The notes: a model not told the origin generated them from the sequence alone. A DNA stretch of 57,151 nt from Phycisphaerae bacterium (GCA_016793805.1 JAEUIZ010000051.1:1-57151); one strand, 5' to 3'. Counted from the stretch's first letter, positions 41,415 to 50,944 are shown. Made by a program: numbers and translations.

Positions 41415-42805
41415 TGAAAGCGTTGCACGTCGCCTGGCGCGAGTTCTGCTCGACGGTCCTGACCAAGGGCTTCATCCTGGGGGTCTTCCTGCCCCCGCTG
41501 ATCGGCGTGATCGGGCTGATGGCGCTGCCGATGCTCATGAACCAGAAGCCGCCCAAGACCGAGGGCCGCGTGGGCGTCGTCGATCGGTCGGGCGTCGTGA
41601 TGCCGCTGCTGGAGCGCGAGTTCACTCCCGAGCGTCTGCAGGAGCGGCGTCGGCGCACCGTCGAGGAGGCCAAGGCCAAGGCCCAGGAGGCCGTCCCGAC
41701 TGGCATGGGCGGGCCATCGATGGAGGGTGCGTTCCGGCAGATGGAAACCATCGCCGGCGAGGGCCCCAAACTCTCGCTGCAGCGCCTGCCCGCCGACGCC
41801 GATGTCGAGGCCATCAAGAAGGACATCCCCAAGGCCACGTCTCGGGCCGAACTCCCCAAGGACCCGCTGCTCGCGCTGGCGGTCATCCCGGCGGAGTCGG
41901 TGTCGCGGGCCGACGGCGCGTCCTACGAGAAGTTCACGCTCTTCACGACGCCCACGCTCGACGTGGAGGTCAAGGGCGACGTGGAGAACGCGATCGAGCG
42001 TGCCATCGTGGACGCGCGGCTTGTCCGCGAGGGGCTCGACGCTTCGAAGGTCCGCGCCCTGCTCTCCACACCCCGCAGCGACAGCATCACCATCACCCAG
42101 GGCGGGGAGCGCAAGACCCACGTCGCGGTCCAGATGCTCCTCCCCGGCGCGTTCCTCTTCCTCATCTGGATCAGCGTCTTTGTCGCGGGGCAGTCCCTCC
42201 TCACCACCACCATCGAGGAGAAGTCCAACCGCGTCATGGAGGTCCTGCTCTCGGCCGTCTCGCCCATGCAACTCATGCTCGGCAAGATCATCGGGCAGAT
42301 GGCCGTCGCCGGGGTCATCCTCGGGGTGTACGCGGGCATCGGGGTCGTCGCCCTCGTCGTCTTCGCGCTCACCCACCTCGTCAATCCGTGGAACATCATC
42401 TGGATCGCCGGGTACTTCCTGATCGCGTTCTTCCTGATCGCGTGCATGATGGCCGCGATCGGCTCGGCCGTCTCCGAACTGCGCGAGGCCCAGGCCCTCA
42501 TGGGCCCGATCATGGTCGTCCTGATCATCCCGATGGTCCTCTGGATGCCGATCCTCCGCAATCCCAACAGCCTCTTCGCCACGGTCCTGAGTTTCGTGCC
42601 GCCGGTGAGCCCGTTCGTCATGGTCCTTCGCCTGGGCGGGAGCGAGCGTGTCGACTTCTGGCAGATCCCCGCCAGCCTCGCCGTCGGCGTCCTCTCCGTG
42701 GTCGTCGCGTGCTGGGCCACCGCCAAGATCTTCCGCATCGGGGTGCTCATGTACGGGAAGCCCCCGAACTTCGCCACGCTCCTCCGCTGGATCCGCATGG
42801 CGTGA
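41414..42805 (+). CDS. ABC-2 type permease, NatB-like
   Basis: A 463-aa membrane subunit. A first membrane helix (TKGFILGVFLPPLIGVIGL) is followed by a large soluble extracytoplasmic loop (about 45-240) and then five or six helices (MLLPGAFLFLIWISVFVAGQ, GQMAVAGVILGVYAGIG, AGYFLIAFFLIACMMAAI, MVVLIIPMVLWMPI). The TIEEKSNRVMEVLLSAVSP segment is the typical ABC-2 signature. With the ATP-binding subunit it makes a NatAB-type exporter; the substrate (Na+ in the founder) cannot be set. Start overlaps the previous stop, and the next gene starts inside its stop (GTGA). Confidence 0.92.
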   Translation: MKALHVAWREFCSTVLTKGFILGVFLPPLIGVIGLMALPMLMNQKPPKTEGRVGVVDRSGVVMPLLEREFTPERLQERRRRTVEEAKAKAQEAVPTGMGGPSMEGAFRQMETIAGEGPKLSLQRLPADADVEAIKKDIPKATSRAELPKDPLLALAVIPAESVSRADGASYEKFTLFTTPTLDVEVKGDVENAIERAIVDARLVREGLDASKVRALLSTPRSDSITITQGGERKTHVAVQMLLPGAFLFLIWISVFVAGQSLLTTTIEEKSNRVMEVLLSAVSPMQLMLGKIIGQMAVAGVILGVYAGIGVVALVVFALTHLVNPWNIIWIAGYFLIAFFLIACMMAAIGSAVSELREAQALMGPIMVVLIIPMVLWMPILRNPNSLFATVLSFVPPVSPFVMVLRLGGSERVDFWQIPASLAVGVLSVVVACWATAKIFRIGVLMYGKPPNFATLLRWIRMA

Positions 42806-43704
42806 GACCCGCACGCAAGACAGCGACGGAACGACGTCGCAACAAAGCGACAACGAAGCGCCGCGGCACGTCAAGCGAGCGCCGCAGCGGCGAGGACGCC
42901 ACGCCGCGACGCGAGGCTGGCCCGCCGCGACCCGCCGCCCTCGACCGCTTCGCCTGCTACGAACTCTGCGTGCAGGATGGCCCGCGCATGGCCCGGTTCC
43001 TCCAGGCCGTCCATGGCCGCGAGCCCCGCGCGCTCCGCGAGGACTTCTGCGGGACCGGGGGCGTCTGCCGCGCCTGGGCCGCCCTCTCCCCGCGCCACAC
43101 CGCCGTCGGCGTCGATCTCGATCCAGTCCCGCTGCGGCGTCTCCAAGGCGTTCCGCGCGTGCGTGCCGTGTGCGTCGACGTGCGATCCTGCGCCGCCCGC
43201 GCCGATGTCATCAGCGCCACCAACTTCCCGCTCGGATACTTCCACGATCGGCCCAGCCTCCTCCGATACCTCCGTGCCGCGCGCGCGCGCCTCCGGCCCC
43301 GTGGGGTCTTTGTCTGCGACACCTACGGCGGATCGTCCTCGTTCGTCCGCGGGAGCATCACCCGCGACCACTTCGCCCCCGACGGCACGCGCGTCCGGTA
43401 CACCTGGCAGCAGCGCCACGCCGACCCGATCACCGGCCTGGTCGAGGACGCCCTCCACTTCCGCGCCACCCGCGCGGGCGAGGTGGTCTACGAGGAGGCC
43501 GACGCCTTTGTGTACCACTGGCGGCTGTGGTCGGTGCCGGAACTGCGCGACGCGCTGGCCGAGGCCGGCTTTGGGCGCACGGAGGTGTACGCCGACCTCG
43601 CCGACGCCGTGGACGAGCGCGGGCACACCTACGTCCGCCCGGTCGAGAACGGGGAGGACCTGGACGAGAACTTCATCGTCAGCGTCGTCGGGCGTACCCG
43701 CTGA
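42802..43704 (+). CDS. class I SAM-dependent methyltransferase
   Basis: A 300-aa methyltransferase with a basic, probably disordered N-terminal ~45 residues (RRRNKATTKRR). The fold begins at FACYELCVQDGPRMARFLQ; the SAM motif is EDFCGTGGVCRAW, then AVGVDLDPVPLRRL (Asp/Glu for ribose), and SATNFPLGYF. Later segments (VCDTYGGSS, WRLWSVPELRDALAEAGF) are typical of class I enzymes. The acceptor is unknown. The GTG start overlaps the permease stop (GTGA), so it is coupled to the ABC genes. The extension of the frame further upstream is a shadow. Confidence 0.85.
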   Translation: MRPARKTATERRRNKATTKRRGTSSERRSGEDATPRREAGPPRPAALDRFACYELCVQDGPRMARFLQAVHGREPRALREDFCGTGGVCRAWAALSPRHTAVGVDLDPVPLRRLQGVPRVRAVCVDVRSCAARADVISATNFPLGYFHDRPSLLRYLRAARARLRPRGVFVCDTYGGSSSFVRGSITRDHFAPDGTRVRYTWQQRHADPITGLVEDALHFRATRAGEVVYEEADAFVYHWRLWSVPELRDALAEAGFGRTEVYADLADAVDERGHTYVRPVENGEDLDENFIVSVVGRTR

Positions 43705-43729
43705 GGCATCCCCGACCGTGGCGACTGCG

Positions 43730-43735
43730 GATAAT
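43730..43735 (+). promoter_or_regulatory. -10-like GATAAT, leaderless promoter of the large secreted protein
   Basis: GATAAT ends 7 nt before the ATG at 43743; no Shine-Dalgarno. Confidence 0.45.
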
Positions 43736-43742
43736 CGCCCCG

Positions 43743-45494
43743 ATGCACCGGCGGTCGTTGCTCAGGTCGATGGTGGCCTTGGCCCTGGTCGGGGCGTTCG
43801 CGTGGTCGCCCGCGTGCGCGCGCCGACGGGCCCCGCGCCCGCCTCCCGCGCCCGTGCTCAGCGTCGTCGAGGCGCGTGTCGACGTGGTCCTCGGGCGGCG
43901 GCTGGTCATCCCCGTGACCGTGCAGGGCGGGCTCTCGCCTCGCCGTCCGGTGCCGGTTCGTCTCGACGATGGGCGCACGCTCGAGGCACGGCTGGCGTGG
44001 CTGAGCGTTGGCCCGGAGCCCGAAGCCGAGCCCAACTCGTGGGTCGATCCCGCCGGCCGCTGGGCCTCGGTTTGGGCGGACGCCGATCGTCGGCCCGAGG
44101 GCGCGGGGGGCTGGCTGCTGATCGTTGATCTCCCGCTCGACAGCGTGGGCCAGGGGCTCTACCTGGGCACGACGCGGGTCCCGCTGAACTGGCTCCCCGA
44201 CCCAGCCCTCCTGACCGACCCCGCCTCGGGCCGCGAACTGCCCTGGCCCCGCCCGATCGCGGACCTGGGCGAGTCCCCGCACCTCTTGCGCCTGGCCCAG
44301 CCCGAGCGCACCAGCCCTGTCCGCCGGTGGCGCTATCGGCTGCTCACGCGCGGGCTCCAGCCCCGGCCGGCGCCGGCGCTGACCGGAGGCGAGCCCGCAC
44401 CCGCGGAGACCGACGAGTTCGCCGACCCGGTCATCGAGGCCGTGGCGAGGCAGGTGGAATCGCGCTGGCAGGTGGCGCTGGCCTGGCTCTGGATCGCCGA
44501 CGCCGACCTCGCCGAGCGCGTGCGCCAGCGGCTCGCGGGAGCGGTGCGATACGGGGAGCGAGTCGTCGCGCCGGCCTGGACGATCGACCAGCCCGCGCTC
44601 GACGCGCTCTTGCTCGACCTCCTCGACCCGCGTCTCCGCGCCCACGAGCGACGCGAGCGGGCCCTCGCGTGGCTCTCGTCGCTCCCGACCGCGGTCGCCT
44701 GGGTCATCGACGACGCCGGGCTCCGCGACGCCGGGCGTGTCACGGGCGTGGGCCAGGTCGGGGTGGCCAACCTCAGCGATCGCGCCGCTCTCGCGTGGGT
44801 CGGCGTGGGGATGAGCGCCGAACTGACGAGCATCCCGGCGGGCGCCGCCGGCGAACTTCCCGTCCTCATGCCGCGCTCCGACGACGGCGGCGATCCCGGC
44901 GCCAAGGGTCCGCTGCGGGTCGTCGCGCACGTCGGCCCGTGGTCGGGTCCGTGCGCCGTCGCCCTTCGTCCCATCGAGGCCGCGCCGCCGGGCCTGCGCC
45001 TCGGGCCGCTGCTTGCGGACTGGACCATGCGTACGTGGATGGGCGGCGTGGCACCGCCCGAACCGAGCGCGGACTGGGCGGGGCTCGGGCTCCTGCAGAA
45101 GTCCGGCGACGGGAGTTGGACGCTCTTCCTCGAGTTCCGCGGGCCCGCGCGAACCGAGCCCGAGGGCGCGCGCGTGTGGCTCGGCCCGCGCGAGAGGCCC
45201 GTTGCGGTCTTCCGCGTCTCGAGCACCGGGCTCGCCACCGAAGAAGTCGGACGCGGGAGCACCGAGGGCGTCCAGGTTTCGCGCGAGCCCGACCGCTGGA
45301 CCGTGCGCCTGACGATCCCCGCCGGCACCATCGAGCCTGACGGGATCGTGCGCATCGGGCTCGAGCGCACCGACGGCCGCGGAGTGCGGTCGGCGTGGCC
45401 CAGGCCCATGCTCCCGTGGCAGGTCGAGCCGGGCCGCGTGGCCGTGGACCTCTCGGCCTGGGTCGGGCTCCCGGCCGTGGGAGGGACGAGATAG
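43743..45494 (+). CDS. large exported hypothetical protein
   Basis: A 583-aa protein. The signal is MHRRSLLRSMVALALVGAF with a Cys near residue 28 (WSPAC), so it may be a lipoprotein with an unusual lipobox or a plain exported protein. The mature part begins with a Pro-rich stretch, a beta domain (SVVEARVDVVLGRRLVIPV), a helical middle (DPVIEAVARQVESRWQVALA, ADLAERVRQRLAG) and a C-terminal beta domain with WTLFLEFRGPARTEPEG and WTVRLTIPAG that looks like a carbohydrate-binding-type or DOMON-type sandwich. No family is recognised. A GATAAT just upstream suggests a leaderless mRNA. Confidence 0.72.
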   Translation: MHRRSLLRSMVALALVGAFAWSPACARRRAPRPPPAPVLSVVEARVDVVLGRRLVIPVTVQGGLSPRRPVPVRLDDGRTLEARLAWLSVGPEPEAEPNSWVDPAGRWASVWADADRRPEGAGGWLLIVDLPLDSVGQGLYLGTTRVPLNWLPDPALLTDPASGRELPWPRPIADLGESPHLLRLAQPERTSPVRRWRYRLLTRGLQPRPAPALTGGEPAPAETDEFADPVIEAVARQVESRWQVALAWLWIADADLAERVRQRLAGAVRYGERVVAPAWTIDQPALDALLLDLLDPRLRAHERRERALAWLSSLPTAVAWVIDDAGLRDAGRVTGVGQVGVANLSDRAALAWVGVGMSAELTSIPAGAAGELPVLMPRSDDGGDPGAKGPLRVVAHVGPWSGPCAVALRPIEAAPPGLRLGPLLADWTMRTWMGGVAPPEPSADWAGLGLLQKSGDGSWTLFLEFRGPARTEPEGARVWLGPRERPVAVFRVSSTGLATEEVGRGSTEGVQVSREPDRWTVRLTIPAGTIEPDGIVRIGLERTDGRGVRSAWPRPMLPWQVEPGRVAVDLSAWVGLPAVGGTR

Positions 45495-45630
45495 GCCGCG
45501 GCAGCAAAGGAGCAAGGCAAAGCAGGAGCGGCGCAAAGCGGGGGCGGCGTGGATGGTGATGGGCGCGCGGGCGTGGCCTTCGGCGCATCCGATTCCCTCT
45601 TTTCGTCCGAACCCGCACCCCCTCCGGGCC

Positions 45631-45636
45631 GATAAT
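45631..45636 (+). promoter_or_regulatory. -10-like GATAAT, leaderless promoter of spoVR
   Basis: GATAAT ends 5 nt before the GTG at 45642, and overlaps the alternative TTG start at 45636. Confidence 0.45.
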
Positions 45637-45641
45637 TGAGT

Positions 45642-47228
45642 GTGGCCACGCACACCAACACCGACCTGTCGCCGGAACTCCTGGCGCACATGCAGGCCAT
45701 CAAGGCCAAGGCGATCGAGTACGGGCTCGACTTCTTCGAGGTCGTGTACGAGGTGCTGCCGTTCGAGGTGATGAACCAGATCGCGGCCTACGGGGGCTTC
45801 CCCGTCCGCTACCCGCACTGGCGCTGGGGGATGGAGTACGAGAAACTCTCCAAGCGCGACGCCTACGGCCTGGGCCGGATCTACGAGATGGTCATCAACA
45901 CCGACCCGGTCTACGCCTACCTGCAGGAGTCGAACGCCGTCACCGATCAGAAACTGGTGATGGCGCACGTCTATGGGCACGCGGACTTCTTCAAGAACAA
46001 CTTCTGGTTCAGCAAGACCAACCGCAAGATGATGGACGAGATGGCCAACCACGCGACGCGCGTCCGCCGGCACATCGAGCGCCAGGGTCAGGAGGTCGTC
46101 GAGCGGTTCCTCGACGCGTGTCTCTCGGTGGAGCACCTCATCGACCCGCACTCGCCGTTCGTGCAGCGCGAGGAGAGCCGGCTCGCGGCGGCGGACGCGG
46201 ACAGGGCCGACACCTCCGACGACGACGCCTACACGCGGAAGCGCAAGGCCGCGGCGTTCCGGCCCGACAAACTCCCCGCCAAGGACTACATGGACCCGTT
46301 CATCAACCCTGCCAAGGAGTTGGCGCGGCAGAAGCAGGAGTTCGAGGACAGGGCCAAGGCCGAGAAGGGCCGGTTCCCCGAGCGCCCGACGCGGGACGTG
46401 CTGCTGTTCCTGTTGCGGCACGCGCCCCTGGAGGACTGGCAGGTCGACATCCTCTCGATCGTGCGCGACGAGGCGTACTACTTCGCGCCCCAGGCCATGA
46501 CCAAGATCATGAACGAGGGCTGGGCGACGTACTGGCACAGCAAACTGATGACCCAGCACTTCGTGCAGGCGTCCGAGATCGTCCACTACGCCGACCAGCA
46601 CTCGGGCGTGGTCCACATGGCCCCGGGCGGGTTCAACCCGTACAAGATCGGCGTCGAACTCTTCAAGGACATCGAGCGCCGCTGGGACAAGGGCCAGCAC
46701 GGGCCGGCGTGGGAGCGGCTCGAGGGCGTTGGCGCCAAGGACACCTTCGACGACCAGAGCATGAAAGGCCGGGCCAAGATCTTCGAGGTCCGCCGGATCT
46801 ACAACGACGTGTCCTTCATCGACGAGTTCCTGACGCCCGAGTTCGTGGATCGGCACCAGATGCACCAGCACAAGCGCGACCCCAACACGGGTGAGGTCAA
46901 GGTCGTCTCGCGCGACTTCGAGCGCGTCAAGCAGACGCTCCTCCACCACCTCACCAACCGCGGCGAGCCCTTCATCCACGTCGCCGACGCGAACTACCTC
47001 AACCGCGGCGAGTTGTACCTGGCCCACCAGTGGACGGGCCTGGAGGTCGACGCGGCCAAGGCGACGCAGGTGCTCCAGAACCTTCGGTTCCTCTGGGGCC
47101 GACCGGTGCACCTCCAGGCGCGGATCAACGACGAGATGTGCCTCTTCTCGTGCGCCGAGGTGGGCAAGGACGTGAAGAAAGAGAAGATCAACGACGAGAC
47201 GCCCCCGCCGGCCCATCAGATCGCGTGA
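45642..47228 (+). CDS. spoVR: SpoVR family protein
   Basis: A 528-aa protein of the SpoVR/YcgB family, first seen in Bacillus sporulation but widespread in non-sporulating bacteria. The typical ELPFEVMNQIAAYGGFPVRYPHWRWGMEYEKL block is here (quoted in parts: FFEVVYEVLPFEV, GFPVRYPHWRWGME), as are YGHADFFKNN, MNEGWATYWHSKLM and GFNPYKIGVELF. These carry conserved His/Glu that suggest a metallo-hydrolase. In E. coli ycgB is linked to yeaG (PrkA kinase) and yeaH; neither is here. The start is set at the GTG placed 5 nt after GATAAT. It converges on purH with 3 nt between stops. Confidence 0.94.
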   Translation: MATHTNTDLSPELLAHMQAIKAKAIEYGLDFFEVVYEVLPFEVMNQIAAYGGFPVRYPHWRWGMEYEKLSKRDAYGLGRIYEMVINTDPVYAYLQESNAVTDQKLVMAHVYGHADFFKNNFWFSKTNRKMMDEMANHATRVRRHIERQGQEVVERFLDACLSVEHLIDPHSPFVQREESRLAAADADRADTSDDDAYTRKRKAAAFRPDKLPAKDYMDPFINPAKELARQKQEFEDRAKAEKGRFPERPTRDVLLFLLRHAPLEDWQVDILSIVRDEAYYFAPQAMTKIMNEGWATYWHSKLMTQHFVQASEIVHYADQHSGVVHMAPGGFNPYKIGVELFKDIERRWDKGQHGPAWERLEGVGAKDTFDDQSMKGRAKIFEVRRIYNDVSFIDEFLTPEFVDRHQMHQHKRDPNTGEVKVVSRDFERVKQTLLHHLTNRGEPFIHVADANYLNRGELYLAHQWTGLEVDAAKATQVLQNLRFLWGRPVHLQARINDEMCLFSCAEVGKDVKKEKINDETPPPAHQIA

Positions 47229-47231
47229 TCG

Positions 47232-48830
47232 TCAGTGCCGGAAGTGGCGGACACCGGTGGTGTAGCAGGCGATCCCGCGGGCGGCGCAGAGGTCGAAGGT
47301 TTCCTGGTCGCGCTTGGAGCCCCCGGGATGGACGATCGCCGCCACGCCCGCGTCGGCCAGGATCGTCGGGCCGTCGGGGAACGGGAAGAACGCGTCGCTG
47401 GCCGCGATCGCGCCCTTGGCCAATGCCCCCGCCTTGGCGGCCGCCAGCCGGCACGCCGACACCCGATCGACCTGCCCCGCGCCCGCGCCAAAGAGCCGGA
47501 TGCCCCCGTCGCATCGGCCCCCGATCGCGATCGCGTTCGACAGCAGGAAGCGGACGACGATCTCGAGGAACGCGGCCTCGAGCGGGCGATCGACACGCGG
47601 GCCCGCCGACAGCGTCCATGTCTGCGGGTCGGGCGGCACCACATCGCGGTCCTGCACGAGCATCCCGCCCGGGACCGAGCGATACTCGACCTTGCGCATG
47701 GCGGTCGCCTGCCGCTCTCCCACGGCCAGGATGCGGAGGTTCGCCCACCGCTGCCGGAGGAGGTCGAGGCCGTCGGGGGCGAAGTCCGGGGCGACGAGGA
47801 CTTCGAGGAAGACATCGGGCTGGCAGAGCCGCGCTGCCGCGGGGGCGTCGAGGGTCGTGTTGACGGCGAGGATCCCGCCATACGCCGCGAGCGGGTCGCC
47901 CGCGATGGCCAGGTCGATGGCGCGGCGGGCGTCGTCGGGACCGGGGTCGGCCAGCGCCGCCCCGCACGGGATCGTGTGCTTGATGACCGCGGCGCCGGCC
48001 CGCTCATGGTCGAGCCGCGTCAGCGCCTTGACCAGTTCCAACGCCGCCGACGCGTCGTTGATGTTGTTGTACGAGAGGTCCTTCCCGTGCAGTTTGCGGG
48101 CGTTGACGATCGTGGGCCCGGTCGAGGCCGGGTCGCGATAGAGCGCCGCCTGCTGGTGCGGGTTCTCGCCGTAGCGGAGTTCCTCGGCCTTGATGTACCC
48201 CAGCCGCAGCACCTGCGGGAACGCCGCGGGCGACGCGCGCCCCAGGAACGCCGCGATCGCCGCGTCGTACTCGCTCGTCCGCCCGAAGGCGGCGGCGGCC
48301 AACTCGGCCCGCAACGCCCGCGAGGTCCTCCCGCCGTGCGCGTCCAGGTCGCCCACCACGCGGTCGTACGCGGTGGGCGAGGTCACCACCGTCACCCACT
48401 CGAAGTTCTTCGCGCCCGAGCGGATCATGCTCGGGCCCCCGATGTCGATCTGCTCGACGGCCTCGGCGTGCCGAACGTCCCCGCGCGCGATCGTCCGCTC
48501 GAACGGGTACAGGTTGATGCACACCAGGTCGATCGGCACGATCCCGTGGCTGCGCATCGCCGCGACGTGCTCCGGGTGATCGCGGAGCGCGAGCAGGCCC
48601 CCGTGCACCTTCGGGTGCAGCGTCTTGACGCGACCGTCCATCATCTCCGGGAATCCGGTGAGGCGGTCGATGGGCGTGACGGGGATCCCGGCCTCGCCGA
48701 TCGCCTTTGCCGTGCCCCCCGTCGAGACGATCTCGACCCCGCGCGTCGCCAGCGCCCGCGCGAAGGGGATGAGGTCGGTCTTGTCGCTGACCGAGACGAG
48801 CGCCCGCGTGATGGGGACGAGGTCGGGCAT
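47232..48830 (-). CDS. purH: bifunctional AICAR transformylase / IMP cyclohydrolase
   Basis: PurH catalyses the last two steps of IMP synthesis. The 532-aa protein has the N-terminal MGS-like cyclohydrolase (ALVSVSDKTDLIPFARALA, STGGTAKAIGEAG, MMDGRVKTLHPKVHGG, GGPSMIRSGAKN), then the transformylase: LRYGENPHQQAALYR, GKDLSYNNINDASAA, HTIPCGAALA and, near the end, FPFPDGPTILADAGV. The transformylase motif KHxxPCG reads KHTIPCG, so the catalytic Lys-His is kept. The ATG shares a base with the stop of the PQQ-type lipoprotein gene (TGATG). Confidence 0.96.
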   Translation of the reverse strand: MPDLVPITRALVSVSDKTDLIPFARALATRGVEIVSTGGTAKAIGEAGIPVTPIDRLTGFPEMMDGRVKTLHPKVHGGLLALRDHPEHVAAMRSHGIVPIDLVCINLYPFERTIARGDVRHAEAVEQIDIGGPSMIRSGAKNFEWVTVVTSPTAYDRVVGDLDAHGGRTSRALRAELAAAAFGRTSEYDAAIAAFLGRASPAAFPQVLRLGYIKAEELRYGENPHQQAALYRDPASTGPTIVNARKLHGKDLSYNNINDASAALELVKALTRLDHERAGAAVIKHTIPCGAALADPGPDDARRAIDLAIAGDPLAAYGGILAVNTTLDAPAAARLCQPDVFLEVLVAPDFAPDGLDLLRQRWANLRILAVGERQATAMRKVEYRSVPGGMLVQDRDVVPPDPQTWTLSAGPRVDRPLEAAFLEIVVRFLLSNAIAIGGRCDGGIRLFGAGAGQVDRVSACRLAAAKAGALAKGAIAASDAFFPFPDGPTILADAGVAAIVHPGGSKRDQETFDLCAARGIACYTTGVRHFRH

Positions 48831-49981
48831 CAGCGTCTGGGGTTGAACTTGGCCACCACGCCCGTGGTGCTCACCGCGTACAGGTTCCCGTCCACGAAGC
48901 GGTCCGGCCTGAGCATCGAGACGCCCTTGAGCGTCGAGCGCTCGAGCACGTCGCCCCGGGCGGGGTCGATCAGCGCCGCGTCCTTCCCGTCGAACGCCAG
49001 CAGCCGCCCGCGGTTGACCGCGACCACCGTGCCCTCGAACGCCTTGCACGTCCAGCGGACCGTCCCGGTGGCCGCGTCAAAGGCGCGGAGCCCCATGCCG
49101 GGGATCGCCGCGTAGAGCACGCCGTCGTGCACCGTGGGCTGGGCGCGCAGCGGGCGTTCGGTCCGATGCCGCCACACCTGCGATGCCCCCAGCGGCGAGA
49201 ACGCGTAGATCGACTGATCCAGGCTGGCCACGAACATCAGCCGCCCGTCGGTCACCGGGTCGGCGTCCGCGCCGCGAAAGATCGACGACCGCCCCAGCAG
49301 CGAGCCCGACGCCGCGTCCGCGAAGAGGATGTCGCCGGTGGAGGACACCGCGCCCACCGCCGACCCGATGAGCACCGGCGTCCGCCGGAACGCGCCGTTG
49401 CCCCCGATGCCCCACGCCTTCGTCCCCGTGGCGGGTCCGCTCGTGCGCACCCCCATCAACTCCCCCGAGTGCGAGCCGACGATCAGCACGTCCCCGGCCA
49501 GCGCGGGCTGCGTCCCCACGATCTTCTCGAACGGCGAGCGCGACGTCACCGTGCAGGTCTTGGAGTCCATCGCGAACAGCTCGGCCTCGCCCACCACCAG
49601 GATCCGATCCCCCGACCGAGCCAGCCCCGCGAACCGTGTCAGCGGGTTCGCCAACTGGTTGGCGCAGCGCTGCGTGCTTCCCACCGCGTCCAGCACCGCC
49701 ACCTTGCTCCCGCCCTCGAGCGTCACCACGATGTCATCGAACGGGAGGATGTAGTTGATCGGGAGGCTCCCCGTCACGCTCGGGTACCCCTTCCACGCCA
49801 GCACGTACCCCAGCCGCCCGTACTCGTCGTAATCGATCGGGAGCCCGGCGCTCCGCTCCGCCGTCGTCCGGGTGCGCCCGGCGGAATACGGCGAGGTCTC
49901 GCACCCCGCCAGCGCGAAGCCCCCGCCGAGCAGGGTGGCCACAAGAGCGAACGCGTGCGACGGCTGGCGGGTGCGGGTCAT
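48830..49981 (-). CDS. lipoprotein with PQQ-like beta-propeller (BamB-like)
   Basis: A 383-aa predicted lipoprotein: signal with the lipobox LAGC (Cys about residue 27), then a PQQ-type beta-propeller with repeats such as GDILFADAASGSLLGRSS, YAFSPLGASQVWRHRTERP, RAFDAATGTVRWTCKAFEG and GKDAALIDPARGDVLER. BamB of the outer-membrane assembly complex has this architecture, but PQQ propellers are common in planctomycetes, so the role is open. The GGAGA Shine-Dalgarno and GATACT further upstream give a normal leader. Translation is coupled to purH. Confidence 0.87.
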   Translation of the reverse strand: MTRTRQPSHAFALVATLLGGGFALAGCETSPYSAGRTRTTAERSAGLPIDYDEYGRLGYVLAWKGYPSVTGSLPINYILPFDDIVVTLEGGSKVAVLDAVGSTQRCANQLANPLTRFAGLARSGDRILVVGEAELFAMDSKTCTVTSRSPFEKIVGTQPALAGDVLIVGSHSGELMGVRTSGPATGTKAWGIGGNGAFRRTPVLIGSAVGAVSSTGDILFADAASGSLLGRSSIFRGADADPVTDGRLMFVASLDQSIYAFSPLGASQVWRHRTERPLRAQPTVHDGVLYAAIPGMGLRAFDAATGTVRWTCKAFEGTVVAVNRGRLLAFDGKDAALIDPARGDVLERSTLKGVSMLRPDRFVDGNLYAVSTTGVVAKFNPRR

Positions 49982-50072
49982 CCGGGTCTCCGTTGGGGCA
50001 AGCAGTATCCGATCCCCGGCGGGCGGGGTCAAGCCGATCCCCTCCGCACCCCGCACAACCCCGGTTCCCCCG

Positions 50073-50078
50073 TAGAGT
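50073..50078 (+). promoter_or_regulatory. -10-like TAGAGT, leaderless promoter of ribE
   Basis: TAGAGT ends 6 nt before the GTG start of ribE; no Shine-Dalgarno. Confidence 0.45.
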
Positions 50079-50084
50079 TGCCCC

Positions 50085-50771
50085 GTGTTCACCGGGATCA
50101 TCCAGAGCATGGGCACCGTCCTCGTCGCCGAGCCCACCACAACCGGTCGGCGGCTCGCCATCCGCCCCGACGAGGGCTGGGACTATCGCCCCGCGCTGGG
50201 TGATTCCGTCTGCGTCTCGGGGTGCTGCCTGACCGTCGCCGAGGTGCTCGCGCCCGACGCCGCGCCGGGACCCACGCCCCCGCGGAGCGGGAAGGGCGAC
50301 GGAGGTGGGGGGGGGTGGGCGTTCGACTTGGTCCCCGAGACCCTCGCCCGTACCACCCTCGGCGAACTGGTCCCGGGCGGGCGCGTCAACCTCGAGCGCT
50401 CCCTGGCCGTCGGAGACCTGCTCGGCGGGCACATCGTCCAGGGCCACGTCGATGGCGTCGCGGTCGTCGAAGCAGCCGAGTCGCGCGACGGGCCCTGGGG
50501 CGCCGAACGCCGCCTCACCATCCGTCCGACGCCCACACCGCACGCGAGGCTCATGGAGTACATCGTCCCCAAGGGCTCCGTCGCGCTCGACGGCGTCTCG
50601 CTCACCATCGCCGCCGTCGCCGATGCAACATTTGATGTCGCGCTCATCCCGACCACGCTCCGCCTGACGACGCTCGGCGACGCCCGCCCCGGCACGCGCC
50701 TCAACCTCGAGGCCGACACCATGGCCAAGACCATCGTCCACTACCTCCGCACCTTCGGCGGGAAGGCGTAG
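50085..50771 (+). CDS. ribE: riboflavin synthase alpha chain, with low-complexity insertion
   Basis: A 228-aa riboflavin synthase, which turns two lumazines into riboflavin. The two lumazine-binding barrels are clear: MFTGIIQSMGTV, GDSVCVSGCCLTV, ETLARTTLGEL and HIVQGHVDGVA in the first, then MEYIVPKGSVALDGVSLTI and FDVALIPTTLRLTTLG in the second. About 20 extra residues (PDAAPGPTPPRSGKGDGGGG) sit between CLTVAEV and AFDLVPETL, encoded partly by a nine-G run (50307-50315). The GTG start follows TAGAGT by 6 nt. No other riboflavin gene is near. Confidence 0.95.
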   Translation: MFTGIIQSMGTVLVAEPTTTGRRLAIRPDEGWDYRPALGDSVCVSGCCLTVAEVLAPDAAPGPTPPRSGKGDGGGGGWAFDLVPETLARTTLGELVPGGRVNLERSLAVGDLLGGHIVQGHVDGVAVVEAAESRDGPWGAERRLTIRPTPTPHARLMEYIVPKGSVALDGVSLTIAAVADATFDVALIPTTLRLTTLGDARPGTRLNLEADTMAKTIVHYLRTFGGKA

Positions 50772-50944
50772 CCGTAACCTCCATGCGTCGCATGTGCCGC
50801 CGGCGGGCGCTGCGGTGCGGATTGCGGAGCAGACGTCGCGGCACGGCTGATAATTCTCGCCGCGCTTCTGGCACTATGGAATTCCTGAGGTACATTCTCC
50901 ATGTCGGCGGCATCGCGCACCGGGCACGGCCCGGGGAGGTCCTC

